From positions 248,001-312,000 of the forward strand of contig CAVTON010000002.1 of NCBI GenBank assembly GCA_963736455.1: a stretch of DNA of 64,000 bases, written 5' to 3'. Under the pieces are notes generated by a model, which searched no databases, had not been told where the DNA came from, and saw nothing but the letters and a program-made list of their open reading frames with translations. Below are positions 49,546 to 58,977 of this stretch, one piece after another. The position numbers and the translations under genes are program-made. Origin of the DNA: DAHUXD01 sp963736455. GTDB lineage: Bacteria > Acidobacteriota > Thermoanaerobaculia > UBA5066 > Gp7-AA6. Each line of letters begins with the position of its first letter. Position 1 is the stretch's first letter.

Positions 49546-52109
49546 TCCTCCTGGAGGGCCGCGGCGGGGTCGACGGCGGCGGCGATGCGGCCGGGGACGA
49601 TCCCCGCCAGGACCGAAGCGGCGAAGACCAGGGCGCTCGCGGTGACCAGCCTCCCGGCCGGAACGCTCAGGGCCACCGTCCAGCCGAAGGATTGCGGATT
49701 GATGACCCCGAGCAAAAGGTACGCGAACGCGGCGCCGGCGGCGACGGCTCCCGCGGTGCCGACGAGACCCGCCATGACCGCCTCGAGCCTCGTCGCGCCG
49801 CGAATCTGAGAGCCGGACGCCCCGATCGCCCGCAGGAGGCCGAAGGCGCGTCTCCGCTCGACCGCCGACGCGACGAGCGCGTTCGCGATGCCGAGGATCG
49901 CGACTCCGACGGCGATGGCCTCGAGCGCATGCGTCACGGCGAACGTCCGGTCGAAGATCCGCAGCGCCTCGCGGCGAAGCTCTCGATTGGTCGAGATCGC
50001 GATCGCAAAGCGATCCTGCGCGGCCACCAGAATCCGGCGGCGCAGCTCCGACGGGTCGACGCCGGGCGCCGCGAGCACGGCCGCGCTCGTGACGCGGTCG
50101 TCGTGGAAGATCGAGCGGTAGAGCTCCCGATCCATGAGCACGGTGCCGCGGTCGTTCGAGTAGTCCCGGTAGACGCCGGCGACGCGAAAGGAGCGCGGGC
50201 CGTCCGGAGCGGGAACCTCGATCGTCGAGCCGGCCGAGGCTCCGAAGCGGCGGGCATACGGCTCCGAGATGAGGACCTCGTCTCGCTCCCTCGCCGCGCG
50301 CGCGATCGGGCGGGGGTCGGCGCCGCCGAGCAGCGGCAAGCCTCCGACGCGGGAAACGACGCGAAAATCGCCGGAGCCGAGCGTGAACGGCCGGCCCGAC
50401 GCATCGACGGCCTCGCGCGCCCGGAACGGATCGACCGCGGCGACCCCGTCGAAGCGGCGGAGAAACGGGACGATCCCGGGCGCGAGATCGCCCACGATGC
50501 CGGAGCGGCCGCCGGTGTCCGCCTTGACCCAGAGATCCGAGCGCAGCGTGGACTCGACCCAGACGCGCACGGTCTCGCGGATGGAGGCGACCGTCACGAT
50601 CATCGCGAGCGTCATGCCGAGGGCCATGGACAGCGCCGTCACGGCGATCCCGTTGCGGACGAGGCCGCCGCGAAAGAACCCCGCCGCGAGGCGCCCCTCG
50701 ACGCCGACGACGCGGGCGAGGAGCCGGCCCGGCCCCTCCGCGCCCGCGTGCACCCCAAAGGGCGCCGCGAGGGCGAGCGCGGCGACGACGAGCCCGACCG
50801 CGGCGAAACCGAAGAGCGGGAACCCGTCGACGGCGCCGACCCTCGAGGCGGCGAAGGCGGCGGCGAGCGCCGCGCCGGCCCCGATGAGACGCCGCCCGAC
50901 CCTCCGGCGGGCGACGCCCTCGATCGAGCCGGCGCGCATCGCGGGAGAAGGCTCGACGCGCGTGGCTTCGATCGCGGGCAGAAGAGTCGCGAGGCAGGCG
51001 GCCGCCATCCCGACGCCCGCGGCGAGGATCACGACGCCGCCGTACCCGGAGTCTCCGATCGAAGCGGTCGGAAGATAGATGCTCGCCACCGTGCCGGCGA
51101 CGGCCGAGAGCGCGGCGCGCGACACGAAGAAGCCGAGGACCTCTCCGAGGACCGTCCCGAGGACTCCGACGGCGAGACCCTCCGCGAGAAACGCCGCGAA
51201 GAGCACTCCGCGGCCGGCGCCGAGCGCCCGCAGGGTCGCGATCTCGGGCCGCCGCCGCAGCACCGCGATCGAAACGGCGTTGAAGATGAGGAAGATGCCG
51301 ACGAGCAGCGTGAGCGAGCCGAGGGCATTCAGGTTGAAGCGGAAGGCCCGCACCATGCGTTCCGAAGTCTCGGCGGCCTTCCCGGGCGAATCGAGCGACA
51401 GGCCCCGGGGAAGCCGCCGCGCGATCTCGCGGCGCGCGGATTCCCTCGCCACGCCCGGATGGAGGACGACGTCCACGCGGTCGACCAGGCCGGCCTTGCC
51501 GAGCAGGTCCTGCGCCGTGAAGACGTCGGTCAGGACGAGGTCGCCGCCCGCCGCGCCCGCCGCGCCCGAAAGCTCGACGATTCCGCCGACCCGGACGCTC
51601 CGGCGCTCTCCGCCGGCGACGAGCTCGAGGCTCGAGCCGGGAGCGAGGCCGCGGCGCGCGGCGAGCCGGTCCGAGACGAAGATCGAGCCGCGGGCCGCGA
51701 GCGCGGCGCGCGCGCCCGCCTGCGCCGGCGCGATCAGCCGGACGTCGCGGACCGCGCCGTCTCCACCCCAGTCGATCCCGAGCACCTGGACGATCTCCCG
51801 GGGCGAGCCCTCGAGCACCGCAGGACCCGTGACGGCCGGGGCGAGCGATCCGAGCTTCCAGACGAACGCGAGAGACGCGAGCGCCTCGAGCGGCACGCCG
51901 GCCGGGCCGCTCACCACGAAGTCGCTCTTTCCCGAGATCCGCGCCGCCGCGCTCTCGAAGGAGGCCGTCACGCTGCGGTTGGCGTGGTGGATGGCGGCCA
52001 CGGCGGCCACGCCGATCGCGACCCCGACGACCGGCACCAGGACGCGCACGGGGTGGCGCCGCGCCGGTCCGGCGATGAGGGCCCGGAAGACGAGGCCGAA
52101 GCCTTTCAC
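49542..52109 (-). CDS. FtsX/MacB-type ABC transporter permease (AttFG-like)
   Basis: The protein has 855 residues from GTG 52109, overlapping the ATPase stop. It has the MacB/LolC pattern twice: an N-terminal helix, a periplasmic domain with VSDRLAARRGLAPGSSLEL, then three-helix cores (LTLLVGIFLIFNAVSIAVLRR and LGIANALVASAVERRRAFG). This is a full-length fused permease of about eight helices. It moves or extracts lipophilic substrates at the outer face of the inner membrane, and AttH probably binds the product. Tight overlap with its neighbours makes one operon. Confidence 0.88.
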   Translation of the reverse strand: MKGFGLVFRALIAGPARRHPVRVLVPVVGVAIGVAAVAAIHHANRSVTASFESAAARISGKSDFVVSGPAGVPLEALASLAFVWKLGSLAPAVTGPAVLEGSPREIVQVLGIDWGGDGAVRDVRLIAPAQAGARAALAARGSIFVSDRLAARRGLAPGSSLELVAGGERRSVRVGGIVELSGAAGAAGGDLVLTDVFTAQDLLGKAGLVDRVDVVLHPGVARESARREIARRLPRGLSLDSPGKAAETSERMVRAFRFNLNALGSLTLLVGIFLIFNAVSIAVLRRRPEIATLRALGAGRGVLFAAFLAEGLAVGVLGTVLGEVLGFFVSRAALSAVAGTVASIYLPTASIGDSGYGGVVILAAGVGMAAACLATLLPAIEATRVEPSPAMRAGSIEGVARRRVGRRLIGAGAALAAAFAASRVGAVDGFPLFGFAAVGLVVAALALAAPFGVHAGAEGPGRLLARVVGVEGRLAAGFFRGGLVRNGIAVTALSMALGMTLAMIVTVASIRETVRVWVESTLRSDLWVKADTGGRSGIVGDLAPGIVPFLRRFDGVAAVDPFRAREAVDASGRPFTLGSGDFRVVSRVGGLPLLGGADPRPIARAARERDEVLISEPYARRFGASAGSTIEVPAPDGPRSFRVAGVYRDYSNDRGTVLMDRELYRSIFHDDRVTSAAVLAAPGVDPSELRRRILVAAQDRFAIAISTNRELRREALRIFDRTFAVTHALEAIAVGVAILGIANALVASAVERRRAFGLLRAIGASGSQIRGATRLEAVMAGLVGTAGAVAAGAAFAYLLLGVINPQSFGWTVALSVPAGRLVTASALVFAASVLAGIVPGRIAAAVDPAAALQEE

Positions 52110-52789
52110 GCGGTCCGCCCGTCGCGGACGGCGACCGTCCGATCCGCCCTCGAGGCGGCCGCGGAGGAGTGAGTCGCCAAGAGCAGGGTGACGCCGCGCT
52201 CGCGCCGGATCTCGTCGAGGAGCCGCAGCACTTCCTCGCCGTTGCGGCGGTCGAGATTGCCGGTCGGCTCGTCGGCGAGGAGCAGGCGAGCTCCCGTCGC
52301 GAGAGCCCGCGCGATCGCCACGCGCTGCATCTCGCCGCCCGAGAGCTCGTAGGGGTGGGCCCGCTCGCGCCGCGCGAGGCCGACCCGGTCGAGCAGCGCC
52401 GAGGCTCTTTGTCCGGCGTCGTCGCCGCCGTCGAGCCGCCGCGGCAGCTCGACGTTCTCGCGCACGGTCAGGTGCGGCAGGAGGTTGAAGAACTGGAAGA
52501 CCATCCCGACGTCGCGCCGCCGGTAGAGGACGAGCTCGCGCTCCGGAAGGCTCGCGACCGAGCGTCCGCCGACCCGCACGTCGCCCGCGGTCGGCCGGTC
52601 GATTCCCCCGACCAGGTGAAGGAGCGTGGATTTTCCGCTGCCCGACTCTCCCACGAGCGCGAGGAACTCGCCGGCCGGGACCTCGAGGTCCAGGCCGTCC
52701 AGCGCGACGACCGGCTCCGCGCCGGCGTACACCTTGCGAAGCCCCCGGCACGAGACGGCGGGCGCGGCGGAGAGGCGCTCGGGCGGCAC
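52106..52789 (-). CDS. ABC transporter ATP-binding protein (MacB/LolD type, AttE-like)
   Basis: I start it at GTG 52789, giving 227 residues. All ABC motifs are present: Walker A GESGSGKSTLLHLVGG, Q-loop FQFFNLLPHL, signature LSGGEMQRVAIARAL, Walker B RLLLADEPTGNLD, and the H-loop in LLATHSSA. It powers the fused permease encoded next. A TATTCT box (52796-52801, minus) ends six bases before the GTG. It is the first gene of the unit ATPase-permease-AttH and diverges from the glycan exporter genes. Confidence 0.92.
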   Translation of the reverse strand: MPPERLSAAPAVSCRGLRKVYAGAEPVVALDGLDLEVPAGEFLALVGESGSGKSTLLHLVGGIDRPTAGDVRVGGRSVASLPERELVLYRRRDVGMVFQFFNLLPHLTVRENVELPRRLDGGDDAGQRASALLDRVGLARRERAHPYELSGGEMQRVAIARALATGARLLLADEPTGNLDRRNGEEVLRLLDEIRRERGVTLLLATHSSAAASRADRTVAVRDGRTA

Positions 52790-52795
52790 GGTGCG

Positions 52796-52801
52796 AGAAT
52801 A
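52796..52801 (-). promoter_or_regulatory. TATTCT -10 box, leaderless-type, before the AttE-like gene
   Basis: On the minus strand TATTCT ends six bases before GTG 52789. The box supports this short start over any longer N-terminus. Confidence 0.5.
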
Positions 52802-52852
52802 CCCGGTAGACCCGAGACGGCAGACCTCAGATTGCAAACGACAAAACCGAGC

Positions 52853-53653
52853 GTGAATCCCCTCGCCCCCCTTCGACGCACCTGGGCGCATCGCGCCCTC
52901 GTTTCCGCCCTCGTGCGCCGCGAGCTCTCCGCGCGCTACCGCGGAGGCGCGCTCGGTTTTCTGTGGTCGTTCCTGAATCCGCTCCTCCTGCTGCTCGTCT
53001 ACGCGACGGTCTTCCGGCTGGTCTTCGCGCCCCGGGCGGACGTCAAGCCCTACGCGCTATTTCTCTTCGGAGGGGTGCTGATGTGGGGGTTCGCGTCGTC
53101 GTCGCTGCAGGACGCGGTCGAGGCGTTCCGGGCAAACGGCCCGCTGCTGCGCAAGACGACGGTCTCGCCCGAGGTGTTCCCCGCGGCCGCGGTCGGGGGG
53201 CGCCTGGCGCACTTTCTGCTCGCTTTCCCGGTGCTTCTCGCCGCGATCGTGTTCGCCGCGGCGCGCGGCGGCGTCCGCGTCGGTCCGGCCGCGCTCGAGT
53301 TTCCTCTCGTTCTCGTCCTGCTCGCCCTGTCCGTCTTCGGCGCGGCTCTCGGCCTTGCGGCGCTGTCCGTTCATTTCGCCGACGTTCGCGACATCGTCGC
53401 CAACCTCCTGACGCTCGCTTTCTTCGTGACGCCCGTTCTGTACCCGGCCGAGGCGGTCCCCGAGCGGTGGCGCTGGACCCTGAGGCTGAACCCGTTCGCG
53501 AGCTTCTTCACGGGGCTGCACGACACGCTGTTCTTCTTCCGGCCGGTTGCGGCGATGGACTGGCTCTGGATGAGCGGCACGGCCGTCCTGGCGCTCTTCG
53601 CCGGCGGAGCCGTGTTCGAGCGGCTGCGCGATTCCCTGGCGGAGGAGGCTTGA
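52853..53653 (+). CDS. ABC-2-type polysaccharide export permease (Wzm/TagG-like)
   Basis: The protein has 266 residues from GTG 52853. Cytosolic N-terminal LVRRELSARYRGGALGFLWSF (the ABC-2 gate helix) precedes six hydrophobic segments. The C-terminal region has TPVLYPAEAVPERWRWTLRLNPFASFF, a typical Wzm/TagG signature. It forms the pore for lipid-linked glycan export, with the ATPase encoded at 53650. Divergent from the Att-like operon by 64 bases. The next gene starts in its stop codon (TTGA). Confidence 0.88.
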   Translation: MNPLAPLRRTWAHRALVSALVRRELSARYRGGALGFLWSFLNPLLLLLVYATVFRLVFAPRADVKPYALFLFGGVLMWGFASSSLQDAVEAFRANGPLLRKTTVSPEVFPAAAVGGRLAHFLLAFPVLLAAIVFAAARGGVRVGPAALEFPLVLVLLALSVFGAALGLAALSVHFADVRDIVANLLTLAFFVTPVLYPAEAVPERWRWTLRLNPFASFFTGLHDTLFFFRPVAAMDWLWMSGTAVLALFAGGAVFERLRDSLAEEA

Positions 53654-54875
53654 GCGCGGCTCCGGCGATCTCGGTTCGGGACGCGGCGAAGGTCTATCGC
53701 CGCTACGCCCGGCGCCCGCACGGGACGCTGAAGTCGGCGCTTCTCCGCGGCCCGCGAATCCCCGCCGGCGACCGCGGCGTCGTGGCGCTGGAGGGAGTCT
53801 CGTTCAGCGTCGCCGCGGGCGAGTCGCTCGGCGTCGTCGGGGCGAATGGCTCGGGCAAGTCCACGCTCCTGAAGCTGCTCGCGGGAATCATGCGGCCGAC
53901 GCGCGGCACGGTCGAGGTCCGGGGAGGCTCGCCGCGCTGCTCGAGCTCGGAGCCGGATTCCACCCCGAGATCTCGGGCCGGGAGAACATCGAGATCACCG
54001 GCCTTCTGCTCGGCCTCACGAAAAAGGAGATCGCGGAGCGATTCGACGACGTCGTGCGCTTCGCCGGAGTCGAGGAGTTCCTGGATGCCCCGGTCAAGAC
54101 GTACTCGTCGGGCATGGCCGTGCGACTCGGGTTCGCGATCGCGGCCCACAGCGATCCCGACGTGCTCCTCGTGGACGAGGTGCTCGCGGTCGGAGACGAG
54201 GCCTTCGCCCATCGCGCGCTCGAAAAGTTCGACGAGTTCGAGCGCGCCGGCAAGACGCTCGTCTTCGTCTCGCACGACCTCACGCTGGTCGCCGACCGGT
54301 GCCGGCGCGCGATCTGGCTGGAGAAGGGCCGGCTCGCCGCCGACGGCCCGTCCGGCGAGGTCATCGCGCGCTACCGGGCCCGCGTCGCCGAGGAAGAAGG
54401 GGGGCGCCGCGCCGCGCCGGGCGCCGCCGGAAGCCGCGTCGGATCGGGCGCCGCCTCGATCGAGCTCGTCCGGCTCCTCGATCGGGAGGGCCGGCCCGTC
54501 GGCCGGGTGCGCTCGGGCGAGGCCGCGACGATCGAGATCGTCGCGCGGGCTTCCGACGCGCTCTCGGATTTCGTCTTCGGCGTCGAGATCGCGACCGTCG
54601 CGGGCGCGACGGTCTTCGGGACGAACACCCTCATCGAGGGCTATCGCTCCGACCGGTTCACGGGCGATGCGCGGATCTCCCTGGAGATTCCGTCCCTCGA
54701 CCTCGCCCCCGGCGTGTATTGCGTGGATGCGGCGGTCCACGCCCGCGACGGCGCGCCGTACGACTATCGCCGCGACGTGATCCGCTTCGAGGTCGCCGCC
54801 GACCGGGCCTCGACCGGCGTCTGGAGCCCGGCGCGGCGCTGGACGTTCTCCGGAGGCGTCCGGTGGAAAGACTGA
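53650..54875 (+). CDS. ABC transporter ATP-binding protein with Wzt-type C-terminal domain, frameshifted
   Basis: TTG 53650 in a TTGA overlap opens the frame. Walker A is VGANGSGKSTLLKLLAG. The frame breaks at a GGGG run (53921-53924), and one extra G gives RLAALLELGAGFHPEISG. Then come the signature TYSSGMAVRLGFAIA, Walker B DVLLVDEVLAVGDEAF and H-loop FVSHDLTLV. The C-terminal Wzt-like beta domain (from about residue 265) has FGVEIATVAGATVFGTNT and APGVYCVDAAVHA. In Wzt such a domain recognises the capped glycan end. It would power export of a cell-surface polysaccharide. Corrected length is about 409 residues. Confidence 0.85.
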
Positions 54876-54889
54876 GCCCGCCGTGCAGG

Positions 54890-54895
54890 TAAACT
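54890..54895 (+). promoter_or_regulatory. TAAACT -10 box before arnB
   Basis: TAAACT ends 11 bases before ATG 54907. It supports that ATG over the in-frame GTG 54883. Confidence 0.4.
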
Positions 54896-54906
54896 CCCCG
54901 CGCCGC

Positions 54907-56070
54907 ATGCGTTCGTCGTTTCTTCCCTTCGCCCGGCCGAATCTCGGCGAAGAGGAAATCCGCGAGGTCGTGGACACCCTGCGTTCGGGCTGGATCACGA
55001 CGGGACCCAAGACCGAGCGCTTCGCGGCCGATTTTCTCGAATACGTCGGAGGCCGTTTCGCCGTGCCGGTCTCCTCGGCGACCGCCGGCCTCCACGCGGC
55101 GCTGCTCGCCCTCGGCGTCGGGCCGGGCGACGAGGTCGTCACGACCCCGATGACCTTCGTCGCGACGCTGAACGCGATCGTCCACACGGGCGCCGTGCCG
55201 GTCCTCGTCGACATCGACGCGGCGACGCTGCAGATGCGCGTCGAGGCGGTCGAGGCCTCGCTGACGCCGCGGACGCGGGCGATCGTTCCCGTGCACTACG
55301 TCGGGCAGCCCGTCGATCTCGACCCCCTGCTCGCGCTCGCCTCGGCCCGCGGGATCGCCGTCCTCGAAGACGCCGCGCACGCAGTCGGGACCGAGTACCG
55401 GGGACGGCGGATCGGCTCCTTCCCGACGACGTCGGTCTTCTCGTTTCACCCCAACAAGAACATCACCACGGGCGAGGGCGGGATGATCGTCACCGAGGAC
55501 CAGGGCGTCTTCGAGCGGGCGTCGCTCCTGAAGTTCCACGGCATGGACCGCGAGGCGTGGAAGCGGTTCGCGAAGGAGGGGAGCCCTCGCTACGACGTCG
55601 CGGTGCCGGGTTTCAAGTACAACATGATGGACATCCAGGCGGCGCTCGGACTCGCGCAGCTTCCGCGCCTCGACGGCTTCATCGCCGAGCGGACGCGCCT
55701 GGCCGCCCGCTACGACGCTGCCTTCGCCGGCGTCTCCGGGCTGATTCTTCCGACCCGCGTCCCGTACCCGGCGCGCCACGCGTGGCACCTGTACACGCCG
55801 CTCGTGGACGTCGATCGCCTCGCGATCTCCCGCGACCGATTCCTCGACGAGTTGAAGCGCCGCAACATCGGCACGGGACTCCACTACACGGCCGCCCACG
55901 AGTTCTCGTACTATGCCGGCCGCTTCGGCTGGAAGCCCGGCGACTTTCCGGAGGCCCATTTCGTCTCCGAGCGGATCGTCTCGCTCCCGCTGTTCCCGGG
56001 CCTGTCCGACGCCGACCAGGACGACGCCATCGAAGCCGTGCGCGAGGTGCTCCAGGAGTTCCGCCGGTGA
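54907..56070 (+). CDS. arnB: PLP aminotransferase of the DegT/ArnB family (UDP-4-amino-4-deoxy-L-arabinose synthesis)
   Basis: The protein has 387 residues from ATG 54907. The sugar-aminotransferase start FLPFARPNLGEEEI is followed by TGPKTERFAADF, the VLEDAAHAVGTEYRG PLP-ring Asp region, and the Schiff-base Lys (K184) in FSFHPNKNITTGEGG. Late GTGLHYTAAHEFSYY fits ArnB-like enzymes. It would convert UDP-4-keto-pentose to UDP-L-Ara4N using glutamate. I assign ArnB because ArnC, ArnA-like and ArnD follow in one coupled run; DegT members for other sugars look similar on their own. Confidence 0.87.
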   Translation: MRSSFLPFARPNLGEEEIREVVDTLRSGWITTGPKTERFAADFLEYVGGRFAVPVSSATAGLHAALLALGVGPGDEVVTTPMTFVATLNAIVHTGAVPVLVDIDAATLQMRVEAVEASLTPRTRAIVPVHYVGQPVDLDPLLALASARGIAVLEDAAHAVGTEYRGRRIGSFPTTSVFSFHPNKNITTGEGGMIVTEDQGVFERASLLKFHGMDREAWKRFAKEGSPRYDVAVPGFKYNMMDIQAALGLAQLPRLDGFIAERTRLAARYDAAFAGVSGLILPTRVPYPARHAWHLYTPLVDVDRLAISRDRFLDELKRRNIGTGLHYTAAHEFSYYAGRFGWKPGDFPEAHFVSERIVSLPLFPGLSDADQDDAIEAVREVLQEFRR

Positions 56071-57050
56071 GAGTTTCGGTGGTCGTCCCGGTCTTCAACG
56101 AGGAGGGCAACCTCCCGGAGCTTCTGGCCCGGCTCGGCGCGGTGATGGACGGAACCGGCGAGCCGTACGAGATCGTCTTCGTGGACGACGGGAGCCGGGA
56201 CGGGTCGCTCGCCATCCTCCGGCAGGCCGCGGCCGCGCGCCCAGACCGCATCCGCGTCCTCGAGCTCGCCCGCAACTTCGGCCAGCACCAGGCGATCCTC
56301 GCCGCCTTCGAGAGCGTCACGGGAGACGCCGTCGTGACGCTCGACGCGGACCTCCAGAACCCTCCCGAGGAGATCCCGAAGCTGCTCGCGAAGATGAGGG
56401 AGGGGCACGACGTCGTCGGCGGCGTCCGCCAGAGCCGCCAGGACTCCCTCCTGCGCCGCCTCGCGTCCGGGGTCGTCAACCGCGTCACGGTCGCGATCAC
56501 GCGGATGCACCTGACCGACCTCGGATGCATGCTGCGCGCGTACTCGCGCGACGTGATCGAGGAGATCAACCGCTGCGACGAGGCGTCGACGTTCATCCCC
56601 GCGCTCGCGCAGAGCTTCGCGCGGCGGCCGACCGAGGTCCCCGTCGCCCACGCGCCGCGGCGGCACGGCCGGTCGGCGTACTCGCTCTATCAGCTCGTGC
56701 GCCTGAACTTCGACCTCATGACCGGGTTCTCCGTCGTGCCGCTCCAGGTCTTCGGCCTGCTCGGGACACTGGTCGCGGTCGGAGGGGTCGCCTTCGGCAT
56801 CTTCCTCTTCGTCCGCCGCCTCATCGTCGGCGCGGAGGTCGAGGGCGTCTTCACGCTCTTCGCGATCCTCTTCACGCTCGTCGGGATCGCCATGGCGGGT
56901 CTCGGCCTCGTGGGGGAGTACGTCGGACGCATCTACCAGCAGGTGCGGGGCCGGCCTCGCTTTCGCGTGCGCCGCGTGTACGGCCTGGGCGCCTCCGAGG
57001 CGGACCCCGGCTCAGGGCCCGCGGCCCGCGGCTCGCGACGCGACGCATGA
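56067..57050 (+). CDS. arnC: Glycosyltransferase family 2, undecaprenyl-phosphate 4-formamido-L-arabinose transferase type
   Basis: The protein has 327 residues from GTG 56067 (GTGA overlap). The GT2 domain reads VVVPVFNEEGNLPEL, IVFVDDGSRDGS, TLDADLQNPPEEIPKL, and GCMLRAYSRD, which is close to ArnC/DPM1-like enzymes. The C-terminus has two transmembrane helices (FGLLGTLVAVGGVAFGIFLF and the second ending LVGEYVGRIYQQ). It transfers the formylated sugar from UDP to undecaprenyl phosphate in the inner membrane. Polyisoprenyl-phosphate glucosyltransferases of the GtrB kind are similar, but the operon favours ArnC. Confidence 0.87.
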   Translation: MRVSVVVPVFNEEGNLPELLARLGAVMDGTGEPYEIVFVDDGSRDGSLAILRQAAAARPDRIRVLELARNFGQHQAILAAFESVTGDAVVTLDADLQNPPEEIPKLLAKMREGHDVVGGVRQSRQDSLLRRLASGVVNRVTVAITRMHLTDLGCMLRAYSRDVIEEINRCDEASTFIPALAQSFARRPTEVPVAHAPRRHGRSAYSLYQLVRLNFDLMTGFSVVPLQVFGLLGTLVAVGGVAFGIFLFVRRLIVGAEVEGVFTLFAILFTLVGIAMAGLGLVGEYVGRIYQQVRGRPRFRVRRVYGLGASEADPGSGPAARGSRRDA

Positions 57051-57952
57051 CCCGCATCGCGGTCTTCGCGTATTCGGACACGGGCCACGCCTGCCTCGAG
57101 CACCTGCTCGACCGGCGCGAGAACGTGGTCCTCGTCGCGACCCACCGCGACCAGCCCGACGAGGCGGCCTGGTTCCCGAGTGTCGCGTCGCTTTCGCGAT
57201 CGCGGGGCGTCGAGCCGGTCGTGATGGAGAATCCGCTCGACCGCGCCTCGATCTCGCGCGTGCGCACGGCGCGGCCCGACCTGATCTTCTCCTTCTATTA
57301 CCGGCGCATCCTTCCCGAGGAGATCCTCTCCGAGGCGCCGCTCGGCGCCTGGAACATGCACGGATCGCTCCTCCCGAAGTTCCGCGGGCGAGCCCCCGTC
57401 AACTGGGCGGTCCTGAAGGGCGAGACCCGCACGGGGGCCACGCTCCACGCGATGACCGAACGCGCCGACCGCGGTCCGATCCTCGATCAGGAAGCCGTGC
57501 CGATCGGGCCCGACGACACCGCGATCGAGGTGCAGCGCCGCGTCACCGCCGCGGCCGTGGCGGTCCTCGCCCGGCGCCTGGACGAGCTCAAGTCCGGAGA
57601 GGCGCGCCCGGTGGCGCAGGACGAGTCCCAGGCGTCGCGCTTCGGGCGGCGGCGTCCGGACGACGGGCGGATCGACTGGACCCGGCCGGCGAAGGAGGTC
57701 CACGACCTCGTCCGGGCCGTGGCGCGTCCCTATCCGGGCGCCTTTACCGACGTCTTCGGCGCGAAGACCTTCGTGTGGCGGTCGCGGTTGCCGGGCCTGG
57801 CCGCGCACGACACCTTCCCCGGGCAGGTCCGCGCCGAGGAGGAGCGCCTGTTCGTGGCGTGCGGCGACGACCACTACGTCGAGCTGCTGTCCCTGCAGGC
57901 CGAGGGTGAGCCCGAAGAGGGCGCGGCCGAATACCTGATGCGGAGGCGGTGA
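57047..57952 (+). CDS. Formyltransferase half of ArnA as a separate protein
   Basis: The protein has 301 residues from ATG 57047 (ATGA overlap). It matches the formyltransferase domain with MHGSLLPKFRGRAPVNWAVL (Asn-x-His catalytic pair and the HGSLLP motif), and TERADRGPILDQEAVPI with the catalytic Asp. A C-terminal OB-like extension (VHDLVRAVARPYPGAF) follows. It formylates UDP-L-Ara4N with 10-formyl-THF. In E. coli this domain is fused to the decarboxylase as ArnA, while here the two are separate coupled genes. Methionyl-tRNA formyltransferase is the closest off-target; operon context excludes it. Confidence 0.88.
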   Translation: MTRIAVFAYSDTGHACLEHLLDRRENVVLVATHRDQPDEAAWFPSVASLSRSRGVEPVVMENPLDRASISRVRTARPDLIFSFYYRRILPEEILSEAPLGAWNMHGSLLPKFRGRAPVNWAVLKGETRTGATLHAMTERADRGPILDQEAVPIGPDDTAIEVQRRVTAAAVAVLARRLDELKSGEARPVAQDESQASRFGRRRPDDGRIDWTRPAKEVHDLVRAVARPYPGAFTDVFGAKTFVWRSRLPGLAAHDTFPGQVRAEEERLFVACGDDHYVELLSLQAEGEPEEGAAEYLMRRR

Positions 57953-58977
57953 TGCGAATCCTCATTCTCGGAGTCAACGGATTCATCGGCAACGCGCTGA
58001 CCGAGCGCATCCTCCAGACGACCGACTGGCACGTCTCCGGGCTCGACATCGGCTCGGACAAGATCGCGCCGTTTCTCGACAACCCGCGATTCACGTACCT
58101 CGAGGGCGACATCGCGATCAACAAGGAGTGGATCGAGTACCAGGTCAAGAAGTGCGACGTCGTGATGCCGCTCGTGGCCATCGCCACTCCGGCCGCCTAC
58201 GTCAAGGAACCGCTCGCGGTCTTCGAGCTCGACTTCGAGGAGAACCTCCGCGTCGTCAAGCAGGCCGTCCGCTATGGAAAGCGCGTCGTGTTCCCGTCGA
58301 CCTCCGAGGTCTACGGAATGTGTCCGGATGCCGAGTTCGACGAGGACACCTCGACGATGGTCTACGGGCCGATCGCGAAGCAGCGCTGGATCTACTCCTG
58401 CAGCAAGCAGCTCCTCGACCGCGTCATCTGGGCGTACGGAACGAAGGGACTGCAGTTCACGCTCTTTCGGCCCTTCAACTGGTTCGGCCCGCGCTTAGAC
58501 GACGTGGATTCGCCGAAGGAGGGCTCGAGCCGGGTCCTGACGCAGTTTCTGCACAACATCCTCTACGGCGAGACGATCAAGCTGGTGGACGGGGGCACGC
58601 AGCGCCGCGCCTTCACGTACATCTCGGACGGCATCGACGCGTTGATGGCGATCCTCGAGAACCGCGGCGGCGCGGCCGACGGCGGGATCTTCAACATCGG
58701 CAATCCCGCGAACGATCTGTCGATCCGCGAGCTCGCGGAGAAGATGATCGCGGCGGTGGCCTCCTCGCCCGGATTCGAGGAGACCGGGCGCCGGGCGCGC
58801 ATCGTGGACGTGTCGTCGGGCGACTACTACGGGGCGGGCTACCAGGACATCCTGACGCGCGTGCCCTCCATCCGGCGCGCGCGGCGCCTGCTCGGCTGGG
58901 AGCCGAAGGTCTCGCTCGAGGAGGGGATCCGGCGGACGCTCGACTTCTACCTCCAGAGCCGCCGTCCGGCGCCATGA
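57952..58977 (+). CDS. NAD-dependent UDP-glucuronate decarboxylase half of ArnA as a separate protein
   Basis: I use ATG 57952, five bases after GGAGG. The GTG at 57949 would overlap as GTGA. It has 341 residues. The Rossmann motif is ILGVNGFIGNAL. The catalytic region is FPSTSEVYGMC and the Tyr-x-x-x-Lys is in RWIYSCSKQLLD. YRVNWFGP-like FRPFNWFGPRLD and FTYISDGIDALM complete the ArnA-C pattern. It oxidatively decarboxylates UDP-glucuronate to the 4-keto-pentose. The CPDAEFDEDTS stretch is the ArnA-type loop. Confidence 0.9.
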   Translation: MRILILGVNGFIGNALTERILQTTDWHVSGLDIGSDKIAPFLDNPRFTYLEGDIAINKEWIEYQVKKCDVVMPLVAIATPAAYVKEPLAVFELDFEENLRVVKQAVRYGKRVVFPSTSEVYGMCPDAEFDEDTSTMVYGPIAKQRWIYSCSKQLLDRVIWAYGTKGLQFTLFRPFNWFGPRLDDVDSPKEGSSRVLTQFLHNILYGETIKLVDGGTQRRAFTYISDGIDALMAILENRGGAADGGIFNIGNPANDLSIRELAEKMIAAVASSPGFEETGRRARIVDVSSGDYYGAGYQDILTRVPSIRRARRLLGWEPKVSLEEGIRRTLDFYLQSRRPAP

